Origin: an uncultured Verrucomicrobiota bacterium
GTDB taxonomy: Bacteria; Verrucomicrobiota; Verrucomicrobiia; Limisphaerales; UBA9464
DNA length: 62,318 bases
Direction of reading: 5' to 3'
Assembly (NCBI GenBank): GCA_903916195.1
Contig: CAIWVP010000081.1
Location: 1-62,318 of the forward strand
In this document: positions 53,926 through 62,165 of the stretch, one piece after another
How the letters are laid out: the number at the start of each line of letters is the position of its first letter
Position numbering within the stretch: the first letter of the stretch is position 1
Program-made: the position numbers and the translations under genes
The notes under the pieces: generated by a model
The model's database searches: none
The model's input: the letters and a program-made list of their open reading frames with translations, nothing else
Told to the model about the DNA's origin: nothing

Positions 53926-54557
53926 TTCCCGAAGCTAAGCCGGGACGGTGCGCCCGGCCAACCTTGTCTCGGCAGCGGCGATCCGCGGATCCTCGTGCGA
54001 GCCGGGAAGATCGCCGCCTCCAGCGGAGCCCGACGACACTCCCGCGGTACGCGGCTTGTTGGTCAACGACGGGGCGGTGTGCTCCCCGTAGACTCATCCG
54101 GATGCGACGAGAGTTTGCGGGCGTCGGAGCCGCTCCCTGGGACCCATGAAACGACCGAGACACGGTGCGTAACCGATCAAGAAGAAGCTCCACGAGGCGG
54201 CGACCGCCTTGGCCGGCGGCAAGACGGTGGCACCGGTGTCGACGAATGGCTCTGGCCGGGCGAGACCGGATTGCGAGTGGAGGGCCGGTCGGCGGACGCG
54301 TTCGCGGCGGCGATCCGGGAACTGCTCACCGATCCGGCGCGCTGCGCGTCGATGGGCGCGGCGGCGCGGCGGCGCGGAGACGATACCCGCACTTCCGTCC
54401 GGAGGCGTATGTCGGACGGCTGGTCGCGTCGTTCGAACGGGCCTTGGGGTGGGCGGCGAAGTTCGCTCCGGTCGGCCCGAGGAAGTGATCGTCGGACCGG
54501 CTGGGCGCTCCTTGCGGGCACCTCGCGCCAACTCCGCCGTCCGGTGCCGCGACCGCT
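53926..54557. other. Gene-poor stretch holding a glycosyltransferase remnant
   Basis: 632 bp upstream of the YdcF gene. Only the broken glycosyltransferase tail (see 54160-54488) is recognisable. Other open frames are shadows with no family similarity. Confidence 0.5.
54160..54488 (+). pseudogene. Group 1 glycosyltransferase C-terminal remnant
   Basis: Frame 1 encodes VDEWLWPGETGLRVEGRSADAFAAAIRELLTDPARCASMGAAARRR, the nucleotide-sugar-binding C-terminal block of GT4-type glycosyltransferases. The continuation RYPHFRPEAYVGRLVASFERAL is in another frame (+1), and upstream similarity is in a third frame. No N-terminal acceptor domain is found. At least one frameshift and truncation mark this as a dead gene. 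Confidence 0.68.
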
Positions 54558-55961
54558 TCAGCGCGTGACGGTGAAGGTGTAGTCCCAGCGGTTCGACCGC
54601 TTGTTTTTGTCCTTGGGATCCGGGCCCCGCTCGTTGGAAGGAAGCCCGCCGTCGTCGAGGCCGTCCTCTCCGAAGCTGTAGACCACATAGCCCTTGGCCA
54701 ACGCCCGGAATTTCAGCGGCTTCCCGTCCATCAGATCGATGGGCACGGCGGCGAGGAACTGCGGCACCAGTACATCGAGCGTCGGTGGCAGCGCATCGCC
54801 GTGGGCCAACCGCCAGCGTTCGACCGCCATCGCGGTCTGCGCGCAGCGGAGCGTGGTGACCGAGCGGAGCTCTTTGGCCGACGCCATTTCGAAGGCCGGC
54901 AACCCCATCCGTGACATCGGACGCAAGATGAAGCTGCTGCGCTGCGCCTGCAGGCGTCGGACTTCCCGCCCGAATCGTTCCTGCCGGTCCAACATCTCGG
55001 TGCGCGGCCGGGCGCCGGTTTCGATGAGCTCATCCATGCGGTCGAGGTAGTAGGCGCAATCGTGGCCCTTGATCCCGCTCACGATATAAAGTTGAAGGAG
55101 GCTGCCCTGGGCGAACTCCTGCCAACCGCTGGAGGCGTTGGCCGGGACACCTCCGGGTGCCGCCAACAAGGGGAGCAGCCTGCTGGCCGGCATGGTGAAG
55201 TGCTCCAGCGCCAAGCAACGTTCGCCGACAAAGGCCCGCCCGAAATGGTCCGGCGATTCGGCGAGGACGAACGCCTGCTGGAGTTGCTCCAGTTGCGGTC
55301 CGGTCAACGGGGTCCGGGAAAGCACGCCCTCGGCCCCGTCGACGGCGATGGCGTTGTCCGCGATGCGGACCAGATAGCTGATGAGCAAGGGTTCCGCTTC
55401 GAGCGACCGGGCGGCTTTGAGTGAAGCCAGCAGGGCAGTGGTCGCTTGGACCGGATCACCCGTCTCAGCGGCGAAGCGGGCTTCCAAGGTCAACATGCGG
55501 GCGGCTTGTTTGACCGGGCTGAAGTGTGTGGCGAGAGTGTTGGCTGCGCTCCGGAGATCGACCGGGTAGCGGCTGCGCGGCCGGTTCAACGCGGCGTGCA
55601 GACCGGCCAACGGCACGGCGTTGCTCGCGAGTTCCGCGCGCGCGGCGGCAAGCACCGGGGCCGGCCAAGGCACGCCTCGACGCGGATAGCCGGGGCCGAG
55701 ACCCGAGATGGGCAGATTGGTGTCGGTCACCGAACGCCAGCCGCTGATGGCTTCCAACAACGGCGGGGCGGCGTTCTCCGCGTCCGGCACCGCGGGATAG
55801 GAGGCGTCGAGCTCGGCCAAGGTCACCGGCTGTCCGGCGGCCCGATAGCGGGCGAGCCGCTGCTCCAGGTCGCCGGGTTGCCGGACACGCCAGACGATAA
55901 AGGCGGCCAACGCCGCCAAAAGCAGCGCTGCCCACCACCACCGGGCACGGGGAAGTTTCAC
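54558..55961 (-). CDS. Membrane-anchored protein of unknown function
   Basis: With the GTG at 55961 the protein has 467 residues and begins VKLPRARWWWAALLLAALAAFIVWRV, a basic start plus one transmembrane segment. The rest is helical (ALNRPRSRYPVDLRSAANTLATHF, LEARFAAETGDPVQATTALLASLKAARSL, DHFGRAFVGERCLALEHFT). It ends with MAVERWRLAHGDALPPTLDVLVPQFLAAVPIDLMDGKPLKFRALAKGYVVYSFGEDGLDDGG, the tail seen in many verrucomicrobial pseudopilin-adjacent proteins. The open frame extends to 56240, but that part reads through the hairpin repeat, so it is not used. No function can be given. Confidence 0.62.
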   Translation of the reverse strand: MKLPRARWWWAALLLAALAAFIVWRVRQPGDLEQRLARYRAAGQPVTLAELDASYPAVPDAENAAPPLLEAISGWRSVTDTNLPISGLGPGYPRRGVPWPAPVLAAARAELASNAVPLAGLHAALNRPRSRYPVDLRSAANTLATHFSPVKQAARMLTLEARFAAETGDPVQATTALLASLKAARSLEAEPLLISYLVRIADNAIAVDGAEGVLSRTPLTGPQLEQLQQAFVLAESPDHFGRAFVGERCLALEHFTMPASRLLPLLAAPGGVPANASSGWQEFAQGSLLQLYIVSGIKGHDCAYYLDRMDELIETGARPRTEMLDRQERFGREVRRLQAQRSSFILRPMSRMGLPAFEMASAKELRSVTTLRCAQTAMAVERWRLAHGDALPPTLDVLVPQFLAAVPIDLMDGKPLKFRALAKGYVVYSFGEDGLDDGGLPSNERGPDPKDKNKRSNRWDYTFTVTR

Positions 55962-56083
55962 GGCCGTAGAATCGCTCGGGCTCCAAGAAATGTCCGGCGG
56001 AATCGGGGCGCTGGACTCGCTTGGCGTGCCGGTCGTGGAAGTTCCGGTGTCACGCGTCCGCGCCAGTCCTGCCCAATCGAGCT

Positions 56084-56242
56084 GGGTGCGATCAAAAGTG
56101 GCGGACACGGCGGCGAATGTGGCGCAGAGTTGAACTCTGTCGTTTCGCGGATTTGGAATCCGCAGGCGCTGTGGCAGGCGAACGGGTGGGACTTGCCGAC
56201 GCCCCGCCGAGTTCAACTCGGCGCTACATCTGTCCGCCACTT
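56084..56242. repeat. Hairpin-module repeat, copy C
   Basis: Starts with GGGTGCGATCA, followed by AAGTGGCGGACAC. Modules: AGAGTT-GAACTCT, GCGGATT-TGG-AATCCGC and GCCGAGTT-C-AACTCGGC ending GCGCTAC. It lies between the start regions of two divergent genes (54558-55961 and 56307-57563). The inner part is a MITE-like element (separate entry). Confidence 0.85.
56096..56242. mobile_element. 147-bp MITE-like element with perfect 12-bp terminal inverted repeats
   Basis: AAGTGGCGGACA (56096-56107) and TGTCCGCCACTT (56231-56242) are exact reverse complements and bound the hairpin modules. The same ends occur around the IS remnant at 52416-52867 and, in part, at 61918. There is no coding capacity. I could not see a clear target-site duplication. 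Confidence 0.6.
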
Positions 56243-56306
56243 CCGGTCATCCCCAAGCGTGGCTGCCCTATAGCCAGCCTTCGCCGGGCCATGTAAGGTC
56301 GGGCCC

Positions 56307-57563
56307 ATGGAACTCCCCGTGGTCGCTTGCGCGCTTGTTAGCGTGATCGCATTGCCCATTTTCGCCGCGGATTGGTCGAATTGGCGCGGGCCAGACGGCT
56401 TGGGCGTCAGCGCCGACAAGGGGTTCCCGCTCGAGTGGTCGCGGAGCAAGAACGTCGCGTGGACCACCCCGGTCCCGGGCAAAGGCTCCTCGTCGCCGGT
56501 GGTCGCTGGCGACCGCGTCTACGTCACCGCGCAGACCGAGGACACCGGGATGCACGTGATGGCCTTGGACCGGAAGTCCGGCGCGGTGGTCTGGGACCGC
56601 GAGGTGGCGAAGGGCAAGGCGAAGGCGCATCAGTTCCACAACATGGCCACGCCCACGGTGGTGGCGGACCCACGGCATGTGTGGGCGCTCTTCGGCACCG
56701 GCGATCTCGCGTGCGCGGACCGCGACGGCAGGATCGTGTGGCAGCGCCAGCTCGGCAAAGAATACGGCGCCTACAACGCCAACCACGGCTACGGCTCCTC
56801 GCCCATGCTGCTCGACGGCCGTCTCTACGTGGCCTGGATGCACCAAGGGCCGTCCTATCTGCTCGCGGTGGACGCGTCCACGGGCAAGGACGTGTGGAAA
56901 AAGGACCGCGACCACGGCGCGAAGGATGAGGCGAAGGATTCCTACAGCAGCCCGCTCTTCCTGCGTTCCGGCGGACGCAGAGAGGTCGTGCTCGCCGGGG
57001 CGGGCGCGGTGGACGCGTACGACCCGGCCACCGGCGTTCAACGATGGTCTGCGAAGGGATTCGAGGTGCCGCATCCGTACGGCCGCACCATCGCGGGCGC
57101 GACCGCCGGCGAAGGCCTGGTGATCGCCGTGGCGTCGGGTTTCCAGAACCGCGGCCGCACCGTCGCGCTGCGGGCGGGCGGCGAGGGCGACGTGACCACG
57201 AGCCATCGGGCGTGGACGTTCGACAAGTTCTCGCCCGACTGCCCGACCCCGGTGATCCATCGGGGCCTGCTCTTCACCATCCGCGACGATGGCATGGCCT
57301 CCTGCGTGGACCTGAAGACGGGCGAGGCGCATTGGCAGGAGCGGTTGTTCACCGAGAACGTGAAGGTGTCGCCCGTCGCGGCGGACGGCCGCATCTACTT
57401 CACCAGCGGGCAGGGCAACTGCGCGGTGGTGAAGGCGGCGGCGAAGTTCGAGGTGCTCGCGCGCAACGAGCGGGGCGAGGAGACGCTCAGCACCCCGGCG
57501 TTGAGCAACGGGCGGATCTATCTCCGCACCGTGGCCGGCGTCGCCTGCATCGCCCAAAAGTGA
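56307..57563 (+). CDS. PQQ-binding-like beta-propeller repeat protein
   Basis: A 418-residue exported protein with a signal peptide ([20 protein letters not shown]) directly before [25 protein letters not shown], the family's usual start. Blade motifs are [48 protein letters not shown] and [12 protein letters not shown]. Paralogous to 47947-49185 and likewise without identifiable catalytic residues. It begins 64 bp after the MITE-like element and ends 43 bp before the Tat oxidoreductase gene, so the two are probably cotranscribed. Confidence 0.87.
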   Translation: MELPVVACALVSVIALPIFAADWSNWRGPDGLGVSADKGFPLEWSRSKNVAWTTPVPGKGSSSPVVAGDRVYVTAQTEDTGMHVMALDRKSGAVVWDREVAKGKAKAHQFHNMATPTVVADPRHVWALFGTGDLACADRDGRIVWQRQLGKEYGAYNANHGYGSSPMLLDGRLYVAWMHQGPSYLLAVDASTGKDVWKKDRDHGAKDEAKDSYSSPLFLRSGGRREVVLAGAGAVDAYDPATGVQRWSAKGFEVPHPYGRTIAGATAGEGLVIAVASGFQNRGRTVALRAGGEGDVTTSHRAWTFDKFSPDCPTPVIHRGLLFTIRDDGMASCVDLKTGEAHWQERLFTENVKVSPVAADGRIYFTSGQGNCAVVKAAAKFEVLARNERGEETLSTPALSNGRIYLRTVAGVACIAQK

Positions 57564-57606
57564 GCTTCGTACCGCCCTGTTCCTTGATTCCGAACCCGAT
57601 TCCGAC

Positions 57607-58944
57607 ATGAAGACCCAGCATCCTTCCCTCTCGCGTCGTCGTTTCCTCGGTGCCGCCACAGCGGCGGCATTGTCGTTCCCGGCCGTGCTGCGCGCGCAAT
57701 CGCCGTCGAAGAAGCTGAACCTGGCGATCATCGGCTGCGGCGGACGCGGCGCGGGTAATCTGGGCGAGGTCGCCGGCGAGAACATCGTGGCCTTGTGCGA
57801 CGTCAACTCCGACAACCTGTCGGCCGCGGCCAAACGCTTCCCGCAGGCGCGGAAGTACGCGGATTTCCGCCGGCTCTACGACGATGCCAAGGACATCGAC
57901 GCGGTGGTGGTGAGCTGCGCCGAGCACACGCACGCCTTCGCCACGCTGCCGGCGCTCCAGCTGCGCAAGCACGTGTACTGCGAGAAGCCGCTGACGCATT
58001 CCGTGTGGGAGGCGCGCGTCATCACCCGGGCCGCGGCCGAGGCGAAGGTGGCGACGCAGATGGGCACGCAGATCCACGCCGGCGAGAACTATCGCCGCGT
58101 GGTCGAACTGGTCCAGGGCGGCGCGATCGGGCCGGTGCACGAGGCCCACGTGTGGGTCGGCCGCGCGTGGGGCCTGCAATCGCCGGAGGCCGCCGCGCGC
58201 AACAAGGACATCGTGTCGGTCCTGGAGCGGCCGAAGGGATCCTCGCCGGTGCCGGCGGCGTTGGACTGGGATCTCTGGCTCGGACCGGCGCCGGAGCGTC
58301 CGTTCCACGAGGTCTATTTTCCCGGACCGAAATGGTATCGCTGGTGGGATTTCGGCGGCGGCACGATGAGCGACCTGGGCAGCCATTGGAACGACCTCCC
58401 CTTCTGGGCGCTCAAGCTGGGGCATCCGCTCACCATCGAGGCGAGCGGGCCGCCTCCGCATCCGGATCTGGCGCCGGCGTCGATGTCCGCGACCTACACC
58501 TACGGCGCGCGCGGCGCGATGCCGCCGGTGAAGCTCACCTGGTACCAGGGCGAGGAGAAACCGGGGCCGTGGCGCGAGGGCAGGATCCCGAAATGGGAGA
58601 GCGGCGTGCTCTTCGAGGGCAGCAAGGGGATGTTGCTCGCCGACTACGGCCGGCTCGCGCTGTTGCCGGAAGCGACCTTCAAGGATTTCCAGCGCCCGGC
58701 GCCGTCGATCCCGGACAGCATCGGCCATCACCAGGAATGGCTGCACGCCTGCAAGACCGGCGCGCCGACGACCTGCAGCTTCGACTACAGCGGTCCGCTC
58801 ACCGAGGCGAACCATCTCGGCAACGTCGCCTACCGCGTGGGCAAGAAGCTGCGCTGGGACCCGGTGAAGCTCGAAGCGACCGGGACGCCCGAGGCCTCGG
58901 CCTTCCTGCGGCGCGAGTACCGCAAAGGCTGGAAGCTGGCGTGA
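57607..58944 (+). CDS. Tat-exported Gfo/Idh/MocA-family oxidoreductase
   Basis: A 445-residue NAD(P)-dependent oxidoreductase with a twin-arginine signal ([22 protein letters not shown]). [19 protein letters not shown] is the NAD motif, [16 protein letters not shown] ends strand two, and [10 protein letters not shown] is the EKP catalytic-loop signature. [27 protein letters not shown] and [16 protein letters not shown] belong to the C-terminal substrate domain, and REYRKGWKL to the end. Closely resembles the enzyme at 15349-16644. Substrate unknown, most likely a sugar or inositol derivative. Confidence 0.9.
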   Translation: MKTQHPSLSRRRFLGAATAAALSFPAVLRAQSPSKKLNLAIIGCGGRGAGNLGEVAGENIVALCDVNSDNLSAAAKRFPQARKYADFRRLYDDAKDIDAVVVSCAEHTHAFATLPALQLRKHVYCEKPLTHSVWEARVITRAAAEAKVATQMGTQIHAGENYRRVVELVQGGAIGPVHEAHVWVGRAWGLQSPEAAARNKDIVSVLERPKGSSPVPAALDWDLWLGPAPERPFHEVYFPGPKWYRWWDFGGGTMSDLGSHWNDLPFWALKLGHPLTIEASGPPPHPDLAPASMSATYTYGARGAMPPVKLTWYQGEEKPGPWREGRIPKWESGVLFEGSKGMLLADYGRLALLPEATFKDFQRPAPSIPDSIGHHQEWLHACKTGAPTTCSFDYSGPLTEANHLGNVAYRVGKKLRWDPVKLEATGTPEASAFLRREYRKGWKLA

Positions 58945-58975
58945 CGCGGCGTCCGTTAGAGGCCCGACGCGCGGG

Positions 58976-59027
58976 GCGGACTGGAAAGTCCGCTCTCTTG
59001 GGGAGCCATCCCGGGCCAGAAGGCCCG
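58976..59027. repeat. Two short hairpins between convergent genes
   Basis: GCGGACT-GGAA-AGTCCGC (58976-58993) repeats the tetraloop type of 12802-12819, and CGGGCC-agaa-GGCCCG (59012-59027) lies 18 bp later. They sit between the stop of the Tat oxidoreductase and that of the convergent HEAT protein. A weak TCTCTT follows the first stem on the plus strand, so a terminator role there is possible. Confidence 0.7.
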
Positions 59028-60347
59028 TCACTCGCCGATCTTCGGCAGCGCGAGCTCCACGGCGTCACGGACAAACTGCTCCGGATCTTGGCGTAGCTTG
59101 CGCAACTTTGGCAAAGCGGGGCGCGCGGCGGGACCCATCACACCGAGTCGTCTCGCGGCCTCGGCGCGGACCTCCGCGTTCGGGTTAGCCAAGGCACCGG
59201 TGATCAGCGTCACTTGGGGCCAACCAGTTCCGAAGAGATCAACATCACGCATCGCGAACAGAGCAAAGTGGTTGCTGTCGCTCGCGAGGATGGCTTCCGC
59301 GGCGGCGAAACGTTGCTCGGTCGGCGGCCCTTGGATGAGATGCACCATGCGCAGGCCGTCCAATGCCGCGTATTGGTCAGGCCCTTTGCGCAACCCGACC
59401 GCGCGCAACTCGGGCACGAAGCCGGCGGCATTCACCCCTGAGCGCGCGACCAAGTTCAGTGACAGCCAACGTGTGTGTGCGTCGGTCGAATGGAACCCGA
59501 CCCGGTGCGGCTCAAGGTAAGCCGCGGTGAGCAGACCCGCCCTTCCGAGCCCCGACATCGCACCGATGACCACATTTTGGTCGGGGTCTTGAAGCGCAGG
59601 CCAAAGATTGGTCGCCAGCTCCGGGTTCTGCCGCGCGCGATCGCCAAGGACCGGAAGTATCTCGGAACGTTGATAGGCCGTGATCTTGGGCAGCAACTCG
59701 ACGAACCGCAGGGAGGTCTGATCGCCGTTCGGATCGATTGCTTGGATGGCGTCAGCGAACCGCATCGGGAAATGCTCTGCGCGCTCTAGCAGGCGGAACA
59801 GGAGCGGTAACGCAGGAGCCGCGTTCTCTTGCAGCGCTAGCAAGCCTTGGATGCCGAGGAGGGCATAGTTTTCGCGGCGTGAGCCGGCCAAGCCGATGAG
59901 CTCTGGCAAGACCGGAGTCGCGGTCTTTTTCAGGTCCCACATGATGATCGATAGCGCGGTGTTCAACCGTTGGTCCCGTCGTTTCCAACGCTTCTCAAAC
60001 GGAGACAAAAATTCGTCCAACATCACTTGGAACCATGCGGGGGATCGGCCTTTCCACTTCAGCCGCTCCCAGAAGCCGGCCTCCCATTCGGTCGGCCGAT
60101 CTTGGATGCCCCCTTTGATTGCCGGCCAAAAACGCTCATCACCGATCTGGGCGCGGACTTCGTTGGCATTCAGACGCCCAGCACTCAAGGCCGACTCGAA
60201 GATCAGTTCGAGGTCTTTGGAATCCTCCGACGGCGGTCGCCATCGGTTGAACGCCACCCAAGCGGAGATTCCGAGCGCGATCGGCACCAAGAGCAGCAGC
60301 CACCTTTTCGATGGGCGCTTGGAAAACCGTTGGAGCGACGTGGACAT
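59028..60347 (-). CDS. Membrane-anchored HEAT-repeat protein
   Basis: A 439-residue protein with a basic N-terminus and one transmembrane segment (about 16-33; WLLLLVPIALGISAWVAF), then an unknown charged region and HEAT-type helical repeats from about residue 125, for example VLPELIGLAGSRRENYALLGIQGLLAL, VVIGAMSGLGRAGLL and VRAEAARRLGVMGPAARPALPKLRKL. Same layout as 3065-4255, though sequence similarity looks limited. It starts 6 bp after the ABC ATPase gene on the same strand, which suggests cotranscription. The role is not known. Confidence 0.78.
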   Translation of the reverse strand: MSTSLQRFSKRPSKRWLLLLVPIALGISAWVAFNRWRPPSEDSKDLELIFESALSAGRLNANEVRAQIGDERFWPAIKGGIQDRPTEWEAGFWERLKWKGRSPAWFQVMLDEFLSPFEKRWKRRDQRLNTALSIIMWDLKKTATPVLPELIGLAGSRRENYALLGIQGLLALQENAAPALPLLFRLLERAEHFPMRFADAIQAIDPNGDQTSLRFVELLPKITAYQRSEILPVLGDRARQNPELATNLWPALQDPDQNVVIGAMSGLGRAGLLTAAYLEPHRVGFHSTDAHTRWLSLNLVARSGVNAAGFVPELRAVGLRKGPDQYAALDGLRMVHLIQGPPTEQRFAAAEAILASDSNHFALFAMRDVDLFGTGWPQVTLITGALANPNAEVRAEAARRLGVMGPAARPALPKLRKLRQDPEQFVRDAVELALPKIGE

Positions 60348-60353
60348 GGCTGC

Positions 60354-61844
60354 TCACCCGGCATCCACGCCGGCCATCAGCCGCATCAACGCGGGCTGTG
60401 TGGCCTCGGCGCGGGGGAGCACGCCGGCGACGTGGCCGGCGCGCATCACGAGGATGCTCCGGCTCAGGTTCATCACCTCGGGCAGCTCGCTGGAGATGAC
60501 CAGCAGCGCGAGGCCGGCGCAGGCCAGCTCGTCGAGCAGCTTGTGGATCTCCGCCTTCGCGCCGACATCCACGCCGCGCGTCGGTTCGTCCACGATGAGC
60601 ACGCCGCAATCGCGCGCGACCCATTTGGCGAGGGCGATCTTCTGCTGGTTGCCGCCGCTCAGGCCGGCGATGCCGGATTCCATCGAAGGCGTCTTCACCC
60701 GCAGGCGGTCGGCGTACTTCTGCGCCAGCGCGCGCTCCTCGCCGCGGCGGATGAAGCCGAAGCTCACCAGCTTTCCGAGCGCGGCCAGCGAGGTGTTCTC
60801 GCGGCAGTTCATCGAGAGCACGAGGCCGAGGCGTTTGCGGTCCTCCGGCAACAGCCCGAGACCGGCGGCGAGCGCGGCCTGCACGTCGCCGAGGGGAAGC
60901 TCCTGGCCGCGCACGAAGACGCGTCCTGTCGCGGCCGGATCCAGCCCGAACACCGCCTGCGCGACCTCGCTGCGGCCGGCGCCGACGAGTCCGGCGAACC
61001 CGAGCACCTCGCCCGCGCGCAGCGTGAAGCCCACGTCGCGGAACTTGCCCGGCGACGTCAGCCCCTCGACGCGCAGCATCTCCTCGCCGAGCGGACGGGA
61101 CAGGTGCGCCGGCTGGTGCGAGAGCACCTCGCGGCCGATCATCTGGTGGATCACGCGGTCCTGGTCCGTGCCGGGGATCTTCTCGGTGGCGACATGGCGG
61201 CCGTCGCGCAGCACGGTGATGGCGTCGCACAGACGGAAGATCTCCTCCATGCGGTGCGACACGTAGATCACCGTGATGCCGCGCGCCTTGAGGTCGGCGA
61301 GCAGCTTGAAGAGGTGCTCGCTCTCGGCGATGGACAGCGAGCTGGTCGGCTCGTCGAAGACGATCACCTGGGCGCCGGTGCCGACGGCGGCGGCGATCTG
61401 CACGATCTGTTCCTGTCCGGTGGAGAGCTGGCCGATCGGCTGCGCCACGTCGAACTCCGCGCCGATCTCCGCGAGCATGGCGCGGGCGCGCGCATGCATC
61501 GCGGCGCGGTCCACCCAGCCGGCCTTCGACGGCATGTCGCCGAGGCAGAGGTTCTCGGCGATGGAGAGGTTCGGGCAGAAGGCGAGTTCTTGGTGGACCA
61601 TCGCGATGCCCAAGCGGCGGGCGTGGAGCGGGTCGGTCGGCCGGATGGCCTGGCCCGCGAGGGTCAGCTCGCCGCCGTCCGCGATGTACACGCCGGCGAT
61701 GATCTTCCCGAGCGTGCTCTTGCCGGCGCCGTTCTCGCCCATGAGCGCGTGGCAGCTGCCGCGTTCGACGCTGAAGCTCACGTCGTCGAGCGCCAGCACG
61801 CCGGGGAAACGCTTGGTGATGCCGGAGAAGGTCAGGAAGGACAT
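60354..61844 (-). CDS. Sugar-type ABC transporter ATP-binding protein (RbsA/MglA-like)
   Basis: A 496-residue tandem ATPase energising a carbohydrate importer of the CUT2 family. Domain 1 has MGENGAGKSTL (Walker A), STGQEQIVQIAAA (signature-like) and VIVFDEPTSSLS (Walker B). Domain 2 has a degenerate Walker A (GLVGAGRSEVAQ), LSGGNQQKIALAKW (signature) and VLIVDEPTRGVDVGAKAEIHKLL. This asymmetry is the norm for RbsA/MglA proteins. The permease and binding protein are not in the window; they may lie beyond the right edge. ATG start at MSFLTFSGITKRF. Confidence 0.93.
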   Translation of the reverse strand: MSFLTFSGITKRFPGVLALDDVSFSVERGSCHALMGENGAGKSTLGKIIAGVYIADGGELTLAGQAIRPTDPLHARRLGIAMVHQELAFCPNLSIAENLCLGDMPSKAGWVDRAAMHARARAMLAEIGAEFDVAQPIGQLSTGQEQIVQIAAAVGTGAQVIVFDEPTSSLSIAESEHLFKLLADLKARGITVIYVSHRMEEIFRLCDAITVLRDGRHVATEKIPGTDQDRVIHQMIGREVLSHQPAHLSRPLGEEMLRVEGLTSPGKFRDVGFTLRAGEVLGFAGLVGAGRSEVAQAVFGLDPAATGRVFVRGQELPLGDVQAALAAGLGLLPEDRKRLGLVLSMNCRENTSLAALGKLVSFGFIRRGEERALAQKYADRLRVKTPSMESGIAGLSGGNQQKIALAKWVARDCGVLIVDEPTRGVDVGAKAEIHKLLDELACAGLALLVISSELPEVMNLSRSILVMRAGHVAGVLPRAEATQPALMRLMAGVDAG

Positions 61845-61905
61845 GGGATGGTCGGCGCTAGGTCTAGCCCGGTGCCGGACCGGAGGGAAGCCGCCAAGTG
61901 ACGCT

Positions 61906-62080
61906 GGGTGCGATCGGAGGTGGCGGACACGATGGGCATTTGTAGCGCCGAGTTGAACTCTGCTGTATCGCGGATTTGGAATCCGCAGGCGCTGTGGCAG
62001 GTGAGCGCGTCGGAATCGGCGCAGCCCTGCCGAGTGCAACTCGGCGATACAGCAGGTTTCAAACCTGCGCTACGTCCGCC
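61906..62080. repeat. Hairpin-module repeat, copy D
   Basis: Starts GGGTGCGATCGG, then AGGTGGCGGACAC (matching the MITE end) and GTAGCGC. Modules: CCGAGTT-GAACTCTG (imperfect), GCGGATT-TGG-AATCCGC, GCCGAGT-GCA-ACTCGGC and GCAGGTTT-C-AAACCTGC, ending GCGCTACGTCCGCC. The last 118 bp are identical to copy E. Confidence 0.88.
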
Positions 62081-62165
62081 CGATACGCCCTCCCGCTATG
62101 TCTGCCCGCCAGTCCAAATCGCTCTCTCCGGCAGCGTCACGACGACCGTGACCCGCTCAGTACGC

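Noticed and set aside
55962-56240. N-terminal extension of the unknown membrane protein to 56240
   Set aside because: It would translate the hairpin repeat (NSAGRR..PQRLRIPNP pattern); the transmembrane segment right after the GTG at 55961 gives a normal start.
59970-61901. A 643-residue plus-strand open frame opposite the ABC ATPase and HEAT genes
   Set aside because: Antisense to clear Walker A/B and signature motifs; composition is typical of a complement strand.
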